In this document: positions 1 to 7,793 of the stretch, piece after piece | How positions within the stretch are numbered: position 1 is the stretch's first letter | How the letters are laid out: each line of letters begins with the position of its first letter | Source of the DNA: DATGPD01 sp041398565 | GTDB lineage: Bacteria > Planctomycetota > UBA1135 > UBA2386 | Length of the DNA: 64,000 nt | Direction: 5' to 3' | Assembly: GCA_041398565.1 (NCBI GenBank) | Contig: JAWKUN010000005.1 | Span: forward strand, 558,001-622,000 | Notes under the pieces: model-generated | What the model was told of the DNA's origin: nothing | The model's database searches: none | Seen by the model: the letters and a program-made list of their open reading frames with translations, nothing else | Made by a program: the position numbers and the translations under genes

Positions 1-2
1 CC

Positions 3-902
3 GGCCGCGTCGACGGCATGGTGTATCTGCTCGGCATGATCGGCGGCCTCGTCGGGTTCGCCGAGATCTACCCCGGCATCCAGGGCTGGCTGAGGACGAC
101 CCCGCTCGGTCAGGTGACCCTCGCGCAGCAGTTCGGCCTCCCTTACGGCATGGTCGTGGCGGCCGTCGCCGTGATGGCTCTCGGGGCGTTCCTCGCCGCC
201 GAATGGGCCGAGCGCCGGATCGGCGGCAAGCTGCCCGGCCCTGGCTCTCTGCTCGAACCGGTGCGCCGGATCACCCCGGTGCGTGCCTTCGCGCTGGCGC
301 TGCTGGGGTTGGGACTGGTGGCACCGTTCGCCGGCGACCCCTACCGCAGAGGCGTCGCCCAGCTCGACGCGAAGCAGCTCGCGCTCGAGGCCGGTACCAA
401 GGCCGACCACGTGTGGCCGACGGAGCTCGCCGACTGGATCCTCCAGGGGCGGAACGACTACCGGTTGATCGACGTGCGCGAGCCAGACGAGTTCGCGACC
501 TACCACATCCCGGGTGCTGTCAACGTGCCGCTCACGCGCGTCGCGACCGACCTGGCGCAGCGCAACGAGCTCCTGGTCTTCGTCAGCGACGGCGGGATCC
601 ACGCGGCGCAGGCTTGGTTGCTGTTCAAGGCGATGGGCTACCGGTCGGTCTACATGCTGTTCGGCGGCATCGAGGAGTGGAAGGAGAAGGTCCTGTTCCC
701 GGTCGCTCCTGCGGCGGACGCGCCCACCAGCGAGCAGGTCGAGTTCAGGAAGCGCGCTGCCGTCGCGAAGTACTTCGGCGGTGCCGCGCTGGGCGCCGGC
801 AGCGCCCAGGCAGCGACGCGGATCGTGCCACCGATGCCCACCTCCCCGCCCGGTGACGTGGTTCCGGCCCCGGCCCGCAAGAAGAAGAAGGAAGGCTGCT
901 GA
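3..902 (+). CDS. YeeE/YedE-type membrane protein fused to a rhodanese-like domain (5' partial)
   Basis: The frame is open to the first bases of the window, so the gene begins upstream; the ATG at 18 is internal. The visible N-terminus has two hydrophobic segments (about residues 1-25 and 40-62 counted from that ATG) and the GRVDG-MVYLLGM run typical of the end of YeeE/YedE sulfur-compound transporters. A rhodanese domain follows at about residues 130-230 (YRLIDVREPDEF, HIPGAVNVPL, GGIEEW). The active-site loop that normally holds the catalytic Cys reads VFVSDGGIHAA, so the Cys is absent and the domain is probably a binding rather than a sulfurtransferase module. The tail is a KKKK stretch ending in Cys. 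Transport of thiosulfate or another sulfur species is inferred from family only. Confidence 0.7.
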   Translation, partial: GRVDGMVYLLGMIGGLVGFAEIYPGIQGWLRTTPLGQVTLAQQFGLPYGMVVAAVAVMALGAFLAAEWAERRIGGKLPGPGSLLEPVRRITPVRAFALALLGLGLVAPFAGDPYRRGVAQLDAKQLALEAGTKADHVWPTELADWILQGRNDYRLIDVREPDEFATYHIPGAVNVPLTRVATDLAQRNELLVFVSDGGIHAAQAWLLFKAMGYRSVYMLFGGIEEWKEKVLFPVAPAADAPTSEQVEFRKRAAVAKYFGGAALGAGSAQAATRIVPPMPTSPPGDVVPAPARKKKKEGC

Positions 903-981
903 GGCCGCGAAGCGCCGCAAGGTCGGCAAGGCGGTCCCTTCGCCCAACGTCAGGCTCGTGGCAGGATCGTCCCGACAGGGC

Positions 982-2688
982 TCACTCCCCGCCCTGCGCC
1001 CGCGCCACGAGCCGGCGCGCCTCCGCCAAGGCGGCCTGATCGGCGCCGTCCCAGCTGCCCATCGCCGCCAGCTCCGCCTCGCGCGCGGCGGCGTCGAGCG
1101 TCACCACCTCCGACCGCGTGCGCCCGCTCGACACGCTCTTCTCCACCCGGAAGTGCGTCTGAGCGAACGCGGCGACCTGCGGCAGGTGCGTCACGATGAG
1201 CACTTGGTGGTGCTCGCTCACTTCGCGCAGCTTGCGCCCGACGGCCAGGCCCAGACGGCCGCCGATCTCCGAGTCGATCTCGTCGAACACCACGAAGGGC
1301 ACGCGGTCCTGATCGGCGAGGCACTTCTTGACCGCCAGCACCAGACGAGCCATCTCGCCCCCGGACGCCGTCTCGCGCAGCGAGTGGAAAGGCTCGCCAG
1401 GATTGACCCGCACCATGAACTCGACCGGCGACGGACCATGGCCGGTGGCCGCGTCGAGCAGCTGAGTCGGGTCGACCTCGCTCTCCATGTCGACGCGCAG
1501 CCGCGTCTCGCTCATCTTCAGGCTGGCGAGTTCGCTGGTGACCGCGGCACAGAAGGCGGGAATCACCTTCTTGCGCGCGCGCAGGAGCTTGCGCGCGGCC
1601 TCGGCGGCGCGGCCCACGCACGCGCCCAGCTCGGCAGCCAAGGCCTCGGGTTGCTCGCTCTCGTCGGTGAGACGCTGCAACTCTGCCAGCGTCTCGGCCT
1701 GCGCCGCGAACCAGTCGTCTTCCGACGGGCCGAAGCGAGCGAGCCCGTCGCGCACGGCCGCGAGACGCTCCTCGACTGCGCGCAGTCGGGACGGATCGTC
1801 CTCGAGTCGGCCCAGTCCGGACTGCAGGGTCCGCGCCGCATCGGCCACCAACGCCTCCGCCTCGTCGAGCTGCCGCGCCGCATCGGCCAGCGAACGATCG
1901 ATCTCGGCAGCCTCCGCCGCGTGACGCGTGGCACGCGCCAACATGGAGGCGACGTTGTCGTCGGCGTCCTGCAGAACTGCGAGAACGCCTTGTAGCAGCT
2001 CGCGTTGCCGGTCCAGGTGCGCGAGCAGACGGTGCTCCTCCTCGAGGCGCACCGTCTCGCCAGGCGTCAGCGCCAGACCCTGCATCGCGTCCAGTTGGTA
2101 GCGCAGGAAGTCGAGACGCTGGCCCTTGTCGCGGCTCGAGGCGCGTGCCGCCTCGTAGCGGGAGCGCACCGTACGCGCCTCCGCGAGGGCCTCGGCGAAG
2201 GCATTGCGCACGGCGGCCAGCCCGCCGAACGCGTCGAGCGTCTCGCACTGGATCTCGGGCCGCATCAGACAGCGCGAGTCGTCCTGGCCGTGGATCTCGA
2301 GGAGGAGCGTGCCCAGCGCCCGCAGGGTGGCGAGGGTGGCGGGGCGGTCGTTGATGCGCACTCGGCTGCGCCCGGCTCCATCGACGATGCGGGTCACCAG
2401 TACCACGTCACCGTCGAGCGCAAGTCCGAGCTCGCGTTCGACCGCGTCCGGGACCGCCCGCGCGCGCTCGCCCACACCGAGGGCGAACTCGGCGTCGACG
2501 CGCAACTCGGCGGCTCCGTGGCGGACCAGCTGGCCCTGGGCCTTCTCTCCGCGCAGGAGCTTGAGGGCCGTGACCACGAGGGACTTGCCGCCGCCGGTCT
2601 CGCCCGAGATCACGTTCAGGCCGCGCCCGAACTGCAGCTCGGCGCGCTCGATCAGGGCCAAGTCACGGATGTGCAGACTCATCAGCAT
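982..2688 (-). CDS. recN: DNA repair protein RecN
   Basis: SMC-like ATPase that acts in recombinational repair of double-strand breaks. The 568-residue length is normal for RecN. Walker A is GETGGGKS at residues 29-36 and the Walker B region is VVFDEIDSEIGGR near residue 470, followed by the switch-like LIVTHLPQVAAFA. The ABC signature SGGEMARLVLAV precedes it. The middle third is long, charged and helical, as expected for the short RecN coiled coil. A second ATG six bases downstream (2682) would give MSLHIRDLAL and is an equally good start. The gene stands alone and is divergent from the secreted-protein gene at 2991. Confidence 0.93.
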   Translation of the reverse strand: MLMSLHIRDLALIERAELQFGRGLNVISGETGGGKSLVVTALKLLRGEKAQGQLVRHGAAELRVDAEFALGVGERARAVPDAVERELGLALDGDVVLVTRIVDGAGRSRVRINDRPATLATLRALGTLLLEIHGQDDSRCLMRPEIQCETLDAFGGLAAVRNAFAEALAEARTVRSRYEAARASSRDKGQRLDFLRYQLDAMQGLALTPGETVRLEEEHRLLAHLDRQRELLQGVLAVLQDADDNVASMLARATRHAAEAAEIDRSLADAARQLDEAEALVADAARTLQSGLGRLEDDPSRLRAVEERLAAVRDGLARFGPSEDDWFAAQAETLAELQRLTDESEQPEALAAELGACVGRAAEAARKLLRARKKVIPAFCAAVTSELASLKMSETRLRVDMESEVDPTQLLDAATGHGPSPVEFMVRVNPGEPFHSLRETASGGEMARLVLAVKKCLADQDRVPFVVFDEIDSEIGGRLGLAVGRKLREVSEHHQVLIVTHLPQVAAFAQTHFRVEKSVSSGRTRSEVVTLDAAAREAELAAMGSWDGADQAALAEARRLVARAQGGE

Positions 2689-2990
2689 GGCGTGTTCGCG
2701 AAAGGACGATCATGCCTCGGGGCCCCGCTCGGGAAAACACGATCGGTCGCACGGCGCAGCCCTTGCCGCCGACCACGCGCCGACACCCAGGCCACTCCGC
2801 TCGCATGCGCTGTCTCCCACGGCAAGGTCCGTACGGGGACCGCGGCGCGCGGGACGCGGCGGCCCGAAGCCCCCTTGCCCGCGGCCGCCCCACGACGCCC
2901 GACAGCGTGTTGCCAGCTCTTTCACCGCACTTGGTGTAATGGCCGAAGACTCTCGTAACGGGTCCCCTTCGAGTTCCTCCGTCCGCGATC
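2689..2990. other. Intergenic region between recN and a divergent gene
   Basis: This 302-base divergent spacer should contain both promoters. I see no convincing hexamer pair, no repeat copy and no small gene with a credible start and composition. Confidence 0.4.
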
Positions 2991-4745
2991 ATGGCCACCA
3001 GAACCGTTGCTTCCATTCTCTCCCCCCTGCTCCTGGCGACCCTCGCGCCAGCGCAGGCGGACCTCGCCGCAGCCTTCCCCGCGGGATCGTGGGCGTTCGT
3101 CGACCTGACCGGGATCGACGAACAGGCCGCCACCTTCCACCAGGCGCGGCTGGTCGGCCTGGCGCAACAGATCCTCGGCGATGTCGGCACGAAGAACCTG
3201 CAAGCCCTGGGTGCCCAACGGGGCCAGCGCGAGTTGGAGAAGGCGCAGCAAGCTCTCGCCCGGCTGGGGATCTCGGCGACCGAAGTCCGCGGGTTGCTCG
3301 ACGGAGGCCTCGCGCTGGGCGTCGGCCGGCCGGTCTTCATGGGCGAGAACATGCTGCCGTCCCTGGCGCTGGTCGCACTCGCGCGCGATGACGCCGCAGC
3401 GCGCCCCTTCTCGCCCCTGATCGACCGCCTCGCACAGAACGCTCCAAACGCCGTGCGCAGCACACAGGTGATCGGTGGGGTCGAGTTCGCACGCCTCGAC
3501 CTGCCACGCCACGGGCAGGTGCTGTACGGCACGCGCGGCCGCTACTGCCTGATCGGCAACAGCCCGGGCTACCTCGCCGAATGCCTGGCCTGCCTGCAAA
3601 ACCAGACGCCCAGCCTGGCAAAGGACGCGTGCCTCGAGCAGGGCCGCGGCCTCCTGCGCGGCAAGCGGATGGCGTCGTTGCTGGTGAACGCGCGACCTTT
3701 CGCGCAGGCACTGGCGCCGCTCCTGCCGTACGAGGCCGCGACTCTCGGCCAGGCATTGGGCATCACCGGCGCCCCGGAACTGTTCGTCGGCCTGGCGCAC
3801 GACGGCAAGAACGCCTGCGACCTGCTGGACCTGACGTTGCCCGGACCGACCGACGGCCTGCTGAAGACGCTCCTGTCCAAGCCGGTGAGCAACCACGCGG
3901 CGCGCTGGGTCAAGCGCAACACGGCGCTGTTCGCGTCGTTCGCGTTCGACGTGGACGCCGCCAAGGAAGCCTTCGCGCGCACGCTGCACGCGCTGCCGCC
4001 GGGTGCCGAGCACGAGCTGCGCCGCGAGCTGGGACGCGAGTTCCGCGGTAAGAGGCTCCAGCTCCTCGAGGACGTGCTCGGTGCGCTCGGAGGCGAGATC
4101 AGTATCGCGCTCGACCTGCCACAGCCGTTGCCGCCTTTCGTCACCTTCACCGTCTTCGCCAAGGTGCGCGACATGGACAAGGCGGAGGGGCTGCTGCGCC
4201 AGGTCGCCAGCGATGCCCATCTGGGCGAGGTGCGCTACGAAGAGATCGACGGCGCCAAGGTCTGGTCGACCGACGTGCGCATGCGCGACATGCGCATCTC
4301 CCCCACGGTCGCCCTGCACGACGGCTGGCTTGTCGCCTCCAACTTCAGCAACGTCGTCAAGCGCCACCTGAGGTCGGGCGAACTCGGCGACGATGCCCTG
4401 GCGAGCGATCCACGCTTCGTGGCGGCCACGAAAGTCGCGCCGCACGCGGGGATCTTCCTCACGGCCCGCTTCCAGGCAGCCGTCGACGCCTACTGGGGTC
4501 TCGCCAGCACCGGCATCCGCGCCGGCGCCAATCGGCTGGGGTTCGAGCCCGACGAGATCCCGGACGCAGAAGCGGTGTGTGCCGCGATCGACGACGTCGT
4601 CCTCGCGGCCACGGCCACGGAGCGCGGATTCACCGTTCGAGTCCAGCAACCGCTCGGCCTGGGCACGCTGCTTCCGGCGGGCGCGGCCGCGCTCGATTGG
4701 CTGCTCTCGCAGCTCGGCGGCCGCAAGGTCTACAGGATCTACTAG
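2991..4745 (+). CDS. Secreted protein of unknown function (DUF3352-like layout)
   Basis: A 584-residue protein with a clear Sec signal peptide (MATRTVASILSPLLLATLAPAQA). The rest alternates hydrophobic strands with helical segments. It has repeated blocks of the form described for DUF3352-like proteins: a short strand giving the value of a protein, a 'residual' comparison, then a helix. I cannot assign a family with confidence. No catalytic motif, lipobox or membrane anchor is visible, so it is probably periplasmic. The start is the only ATG placed directly before the signal peptide. It has no obvious operon partner, since the next gene lies on the other strand. Confidence 0.75.
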   Translation: MATRTVASILSPLLLATLAPAQADLAAAFPAGSWAFVDLTGIDEQAATFHQARLVGLAQQILGDVGTKNLQALGAQRGQRELEKAQQALARLGISATEVRGLLDGGLALGVGRPVFMGENMLPSLALVALARDDAAARPFSPLIDRLAQNAPNAVRSTQVIGGVEFARLDLPRHGQVLYGTRGRYCLIGNSPGYLAECLACLQNQTPSLAKDACLEQGRGLLRGKRMASLLVNARPFAQALAPLLPYEAATLGQALGITGAPELFVGLAHDGKNACDLLDLTLPGPTDGLLKTLLSKPVSNHAARWVKRNTALFASFAFDVDAAKEAFARTLHALPPGAEHELRRELGREFRGKRLQLLEDVLGALGGEISIALDLPQPLPPFVTFTVFAKVRDMDKAEGLLRQVASDAHLGEVRYEEIDGAKVWSTDVRMRDMRISPTVALHDGWLVASNFSNVVKRHLRSGELGDDALASDPRFVAATKVAPHAGIFLTARFQAAVDAYWGLASTGIRAGANRLGFEPDEIPDAEAVCAAIDDVVLAATATERGFTVRVQQPLGLGTLLPAGAAALDWLLSQLGGRKVYRIY

Positions 4746-4883
4746 GCAAGGGGGCTCGGAACACGGGGAGGGGGACGCCGCCTGATGGAGCCGACGCCGC
4801 TCCGCGGCGCAGCTCGGGGCGCGGGCACGGGTCGCGGGCGATCGTGCCAACGCCGCAGGCGACTCCGGGTGCGACGCGCCTGT

Positions 4884-5222
4884 CTACTCGAGCTTCGCCT
4901 TGGTCTCGCCGGCAGCGTGCAGGGCGGCCACGATCGCGTCGGGCTGCACCTTGGCGGGGTCGTAGGTGACCTTGAAGTTCTCGTCGCCGGCCTCGATGTC
5001 GACGGCGAGCACGCCTTCGACCTCCTTCAGGGCGCCACGCACGGTGGCGACGCAGCCGTTTCAGGCGACCTTGCCGAGGCTCAGGTCGGCGACCGTGCCC
5101 TGGGCAGCGGGAACACTGGGGGCGGGGCTGGTCGGATTCGTCTGCGAGTCCTTGGCGGTGTCCGCGGCGCAGCCGGCGAGGACCACGGTCACCAGCGCTG
5201 GGAGTGAGCGGGAGATGGACAT
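4884..5222 (-). CDS. MerP-like heavy-metal-associated lipoprotein with in-frame TGA (probable selenocysteine)
   Basis: Read through one in-frame TGA (5061-5063), this gene encodes 112 residues. It starts with a lipoprotein signal (MSISRSLPALVTVVLAGC), followed by a Ser/Pro/Thr linker and a complete HMA ferredoxin-like domain (about residues 46-112). The TGA is codon 54 and falls exactly where the first Cys of the HMA CxxC metal site belongs, giving U-N-G-C. Everything after it is intact HMA: ATVRGALKEVEGVLAVDI, VTYDP, then AIVAALHAAGE, ending at a TAG. A stem-loop suited to a bacterial SECIS lies just after the TGA (separate entry). I infer a periplasmic metal- or thiol-binding selenoprotein. 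A conventional gene call would truncate or miss it. The alternative is a nonsense mutation or sequencing error, which the conserved downstream frame makes less likely. Confidence 0.75.
5033..5063 (-). promoter_or_regulatory. Candidate bacterial SECIS hairpin following the UGA codon
   Basis: On the minus-strand mRNA the UGA (5063-5061) is followed by 11 nt, then a 6-bp perfect stem CGCCAC/GUGGCG (5049-5044 with 5038-5033) closed by a five-base loop CGUGC. The loop begins 17 nt after the UGA and has G in its second position. Both fit the general bacterial SECIS model: an apical loop about 16-37 nt downstream with a G among its first two bases. The stem is coding, as it is in all bacterial SECIS elements. 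Confidence 0.6.
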
Positions 5223-5387
5223 GGTGGGGATGGCATCCGCTCGGTCGTCGCGTGTCCAGTCCCGCCGCCAGGCCTCGCGCCGATCGCGAACCGCCCCTGC
5301 GGCCGAGGCTACACGGCCCGGGTCGATCGCCCCCCAAGCCGACGGTGCAACGCCGCCGATACTGACCTGACCGACCAAGGAGAACCC

Positions 5388-5660
5388 GTGAGCCTGCCCA
5401 ACGACGACTTCGCCGTGCGTGAGGTGACCTTCCATGAGCAAGTCGACATCGCCGACGAGGACTACGGCGACGCCTTGGACTCCTTCGACCTCGACGGCGA
5501 CGCCCGCCCCCCATCGGCGACACCCGCACTCATGGCAGCGGAGCCCAGCAACACCGACGAGGACCAGTCCTCCGCTCAGGACGGGAGCACGCAGCACATG
5601 GCCCAGGCACCGCGCCAGGGCTTCTTCGCACGTCTGTTCGGCTGGCTCCTCGGCCGCTGA
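5388..5660 (+). CDS. Small acidic protein with hydrophobic C-terminal tail
   Basis: A 90-residue protein starting at GTG with a good ribosome binding site (AAGGAG about 7 bases upstream). The first 60 residues are strongly acidic and disordered-looking (ADEDYGDALDSFDLDGD). The last 14 residues form an amphipathic or hydrophobic helix with aromatic and Arg residues (GFFARLFGWLLGR), suggesting membrane or protein-surface association. I do not recognise a family. Support comes from the Shine-Dalgarno sequence and the biased amino-acid composition. Confidence 0.6.
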   Translation: MSLPNDDFAVREVTFHEQVDIADEDYGDALDSFDLDGDARPPSATPALMAAEPSNTDEDQSSAQDGSTQHMAQAPRQGFFARLFGWLLGR

Positions 5661-5711
5661 GCCAGGCAGACTCGCGGGCGCCAGCAACGCCGAGCGAGGG
5701 AAGCCGCTCGG

Positions 5712-6272
5712 TCAGGACCGGCCGCCGCCGCCGGACTGCATCGCCTCGAGCAGCATCAGCCCGACCATCGACTGCCCGTCGCCCACGGTCTGCGCCAGCA
5801 AGAGCCGGCGCGCCTCGGCCAGCGACATCTGGTGCACGGCGATGTCTTCCTCGGCCTCGAGCTTCTGCGCCGTCCACGCGAGGTCCTGCGCCAAGAAGAA
5901 GTGGCAGACCTCGTTGGAGACGCCCTTGTAGGGTGCGAACTGTCCGAGCTTGGTCCAGCGCCGCGCGGTCAGCCCGGCCTCTTCCTCGAGCTCGTGCTGG
6001 GCCACCGCGAGGGGATCCTCGCCGGGTCTCATGCCGCCGATCGGAAACTCCCACAGCTCGCAATCGAGCAGGTAGCGCCGCACCCGAACCAGCACGGTCG
6101 ACCCGTCGTCGAAGAGCGGCACCGTTCCACAAGAGCCCGGCATGTCGATGTAGAAGTACTCGCCGGTCGTGCCGTCGCGACGCACGTACTCGTCGCGGCA
6201 GTAGCGGTGCCAGCGGTTCTCCACGAGGACCGCGCGCGTGATCCGGGTGAACGGGGCTCGTGGCTCGGTCAC
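5712..6272 (-). CDS. Nudix hydrolase (ADP-ribose pyrophosphatase-like)
   Basis: A 186-residue protein. The Nudix box reads GGMRPGEDPLAVAQ then HELEEEAGL, matching Gx5Ex7REUxEExGU except that the Arg is His. The upstream tandem of strands (FYIDMPGSCGTVPLF, VLVRVRRYLLDCELWEFPIGG) is typical of the ADP-ribose/nucleotide-sugar branch. I chose the GTG at 6272 because the longer frame upstream lies inside the preceding gene. With this start the gene begins four bases after the stop of the DUF1080 gene, so the two are probably cotranscribed. Expected role: hydrolysis of a nucleoside diphosphate linked to another moiety, in the cytoplasm. The substrate cannot be told from sequence. Confidence 0.88.
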   Translation of the reverse strand: MTEPRAPFTRITRAVLVENRWHRYCRDEYVRRDGTTGEYFYIDMPGSCGTVPLFDDGSTVLVRVRRYLLDCELWEFPIGGMRPGEDPLAVAQHELEEEAGLTARRWTKLGQFAPYKGVSNEVCHFFLAQDLAWTAQKLEAEEDIAVHQMSLAEARRLLLAQTVGDGQSMVGLMLLEAMQSGGGGRS

Positions 6273-6276
6273 GGCT

Positions 6277-7542
6277 TCAGCGCAGCGGTCGCACGCGGAT
6301 GTCGCGGAAGTGGATCTCGGCACCCTCCGACTGCAAGCCGATGTGCCCGGGCAGGACCTCGCAGTCCCACGCCTCATTCACCACCTCGCCGTTGACACGC
6401 AACTGGACCCACGAGCCGTCGACGACGATCTCGTACCGGTTCCACTCGCCCAACGGCTTCTCGGCAGCGTGGGTCTTCTTGGTGTTGCGGCCGTTGCGAC
6501 GCGCCGCTTCCGTGTTCATGCCGAACTTGCCGATGTTCCAGAAGTCGCCGGCGTTGCCCGACTCCAGTTGCGCCTCGATGCTGCGAGGCCACACCTTGTG
6601 CTCACCGCTCATGCGCAGCAGGACGCCGCTGTTGCCAGCGCCCTTCTTCGGGTCGAAGCGCCACTGCAACTGCAGGACGAAGTTGTCGAACGTGTCCTTG
6701 GTGTAGAGATACCCGGTCGGCTTGCCGCTGCACACCAGTTCGCCGTCGACGACCGACCACACGTCGCCCATCTCGGCCCCGTCCTTCAGGAAGCACGCGA
6801 AGGCATCCAGGCCGCTGCCGTCGAAGAGAACGACTTCCTCCCCCAGGCGGGCCTGCTCCGGCGGCAGCTCGCGAACCCTGATGTTGCGGAACGCCACCTC
6901 GTCGCCATGGTCCTGCAAGCTGATGTGGCCGCGCCGGTGCATGTTGAACTCCGGCCACTTGGCGAACTTGCTCTTGGCGAGCGCCGCCTTGTAGGACTCC
7001 GACGCGAAGTCGACCTCGACCACCATCTTGCCGTTCAGCCAATGCTCGAGGTGGTCTCCGCGCACGACGATGCGGGCGTCGTTCCACGCGCCGGCCGGCT
7101 TCAGAGTCTTGCCGACCGGTGCCGCCAGCGCGTACAGCGCCGCCGCACTGGTGTCGGGGCTGGCCTCGTGTGCGGCGTCGTCGAGCAGCTGGTACTCGGG
7201 GCCGCTGAAGTAGGGAGGCTGCTTGCTCTCGACGACGCGGTAGAGGATGCCGCTGTTCGCCTTGGGCCCGATCCGCCACTGCAGCTCGAGCTCGAAGTTG
7301 GCGAACTGCCGCCGAGTGATCACATCCCCGCCGCCGCCCCGCGCCTCGTGTACCAGCGCGCCGTCACGCACCACCCACCCGGTCTCGGGGAAGTCGGCGG
7401 AGCCGTATCCCCGCCACGCCTCGGTCGACGTGCCGTCGAACAGGGTCACCCAGCCCGCCGACGCCGCCGGCGAGGTCGGGCTCTGTGCCACCGACACCAC
7501 CGAGCCCGAGGCGAACAAGAACCCCGCGGTGAGACGCTTCAT
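6277..7542 (-). CDS. Secreted tandem DUF1080 (3-keto-disaccharide hydrolase-like) protein
   Basis: A 421-residue exported protein with a signal peptide (MKRLTAGFLFASGSVVSVAQ) and two tandem concanavalin-like DUF1080 domains at about residues 27-205 and 210-421. Each opens with the family landmark LFDG (WVTLFDGTS, VVLFDGSGL). Each also carries the NSGI/NSGV-LLRM strand, a GPEYQLLDD or EAQLESG stretch, and ends in HISLQDHG or HIGLQSEG followed by FRDIRVR. DUF1080 proteins are abundant in Planctomycetota and include 3-keto-disaccharide hydrolases, so a role in polysaccharide or glycoside breakdown outside the cytoplasm is likely. The frame extends upstream without a signal sequence, and the ATG at 7542 fits the signal peptide. 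A Nudix gene follows after four bases. Confidence 0.9.
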   Translation of the reverse strand: MKRLTAGFLFASGSVVSVAQSPTSPAASAGWVTLFDGTSTEAWRGYGSADFPETGWVVRDGALVHEARGGGGDVITRRQFANFELELQWRIGPKANSGILYRVVESKQPPYFSGPEYQLLDDAAHEASPDTSAAALYALAAPVGKTLKPAGAWNDARIVVRGDHLEHWLNGKMVVEVDFASESYKAALAKSKFAKWPEFNMHRRGHISLQDHGDEVAFRNIRVRELPPEQARLGEEVVLFDGSGLDAFACFLKDGAEMGDVWSVVDGELVCSGKPTGYLYTKDTFDNFVLQLQWRFDPKKGAGNSGVLLRMSGEHKVWPRSIEAQLESGNAGDFWNIGKFGMNTEAARRNGRNTKKTHAAEKPLGEWNRYEIVVDGSWVQLRVNGEVVNEAWDCEVLPGHIGLQSEGAEIHFRDIRVRPLR

Positions 7543-7793
7543 GGCCCAGCGGCGTACGCGAACGTGCGCGTGCGGGCAAGCACAACCCGCTCGGTTGCAC
7601 GGCGCCGCCCGGTGCGAGATCGGCTCGCGGCCGGCCCGGCTTGGCCGAACCTTCATCCCGACCGGGCCTACGGCCACGAGCCGACCAGCGACTATCGGGT
7701 CCTCGGTCCACCGCTCCACCTCGGCTCCACCTGGACCTGCGCCCGGCGCCGGCCACACTGGGGTGGAACCGCCTTCCCGCGCCGCGGAACTCG

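Noticed and set aside
5061..5687. A 208-codon frame ending at the TGA at 5061 on the minus strand
   Set aside because: Its upstream half is out-of-context sequence antisense to the small acidic protein. The real gene starts at 5222 and continues through the TGA.
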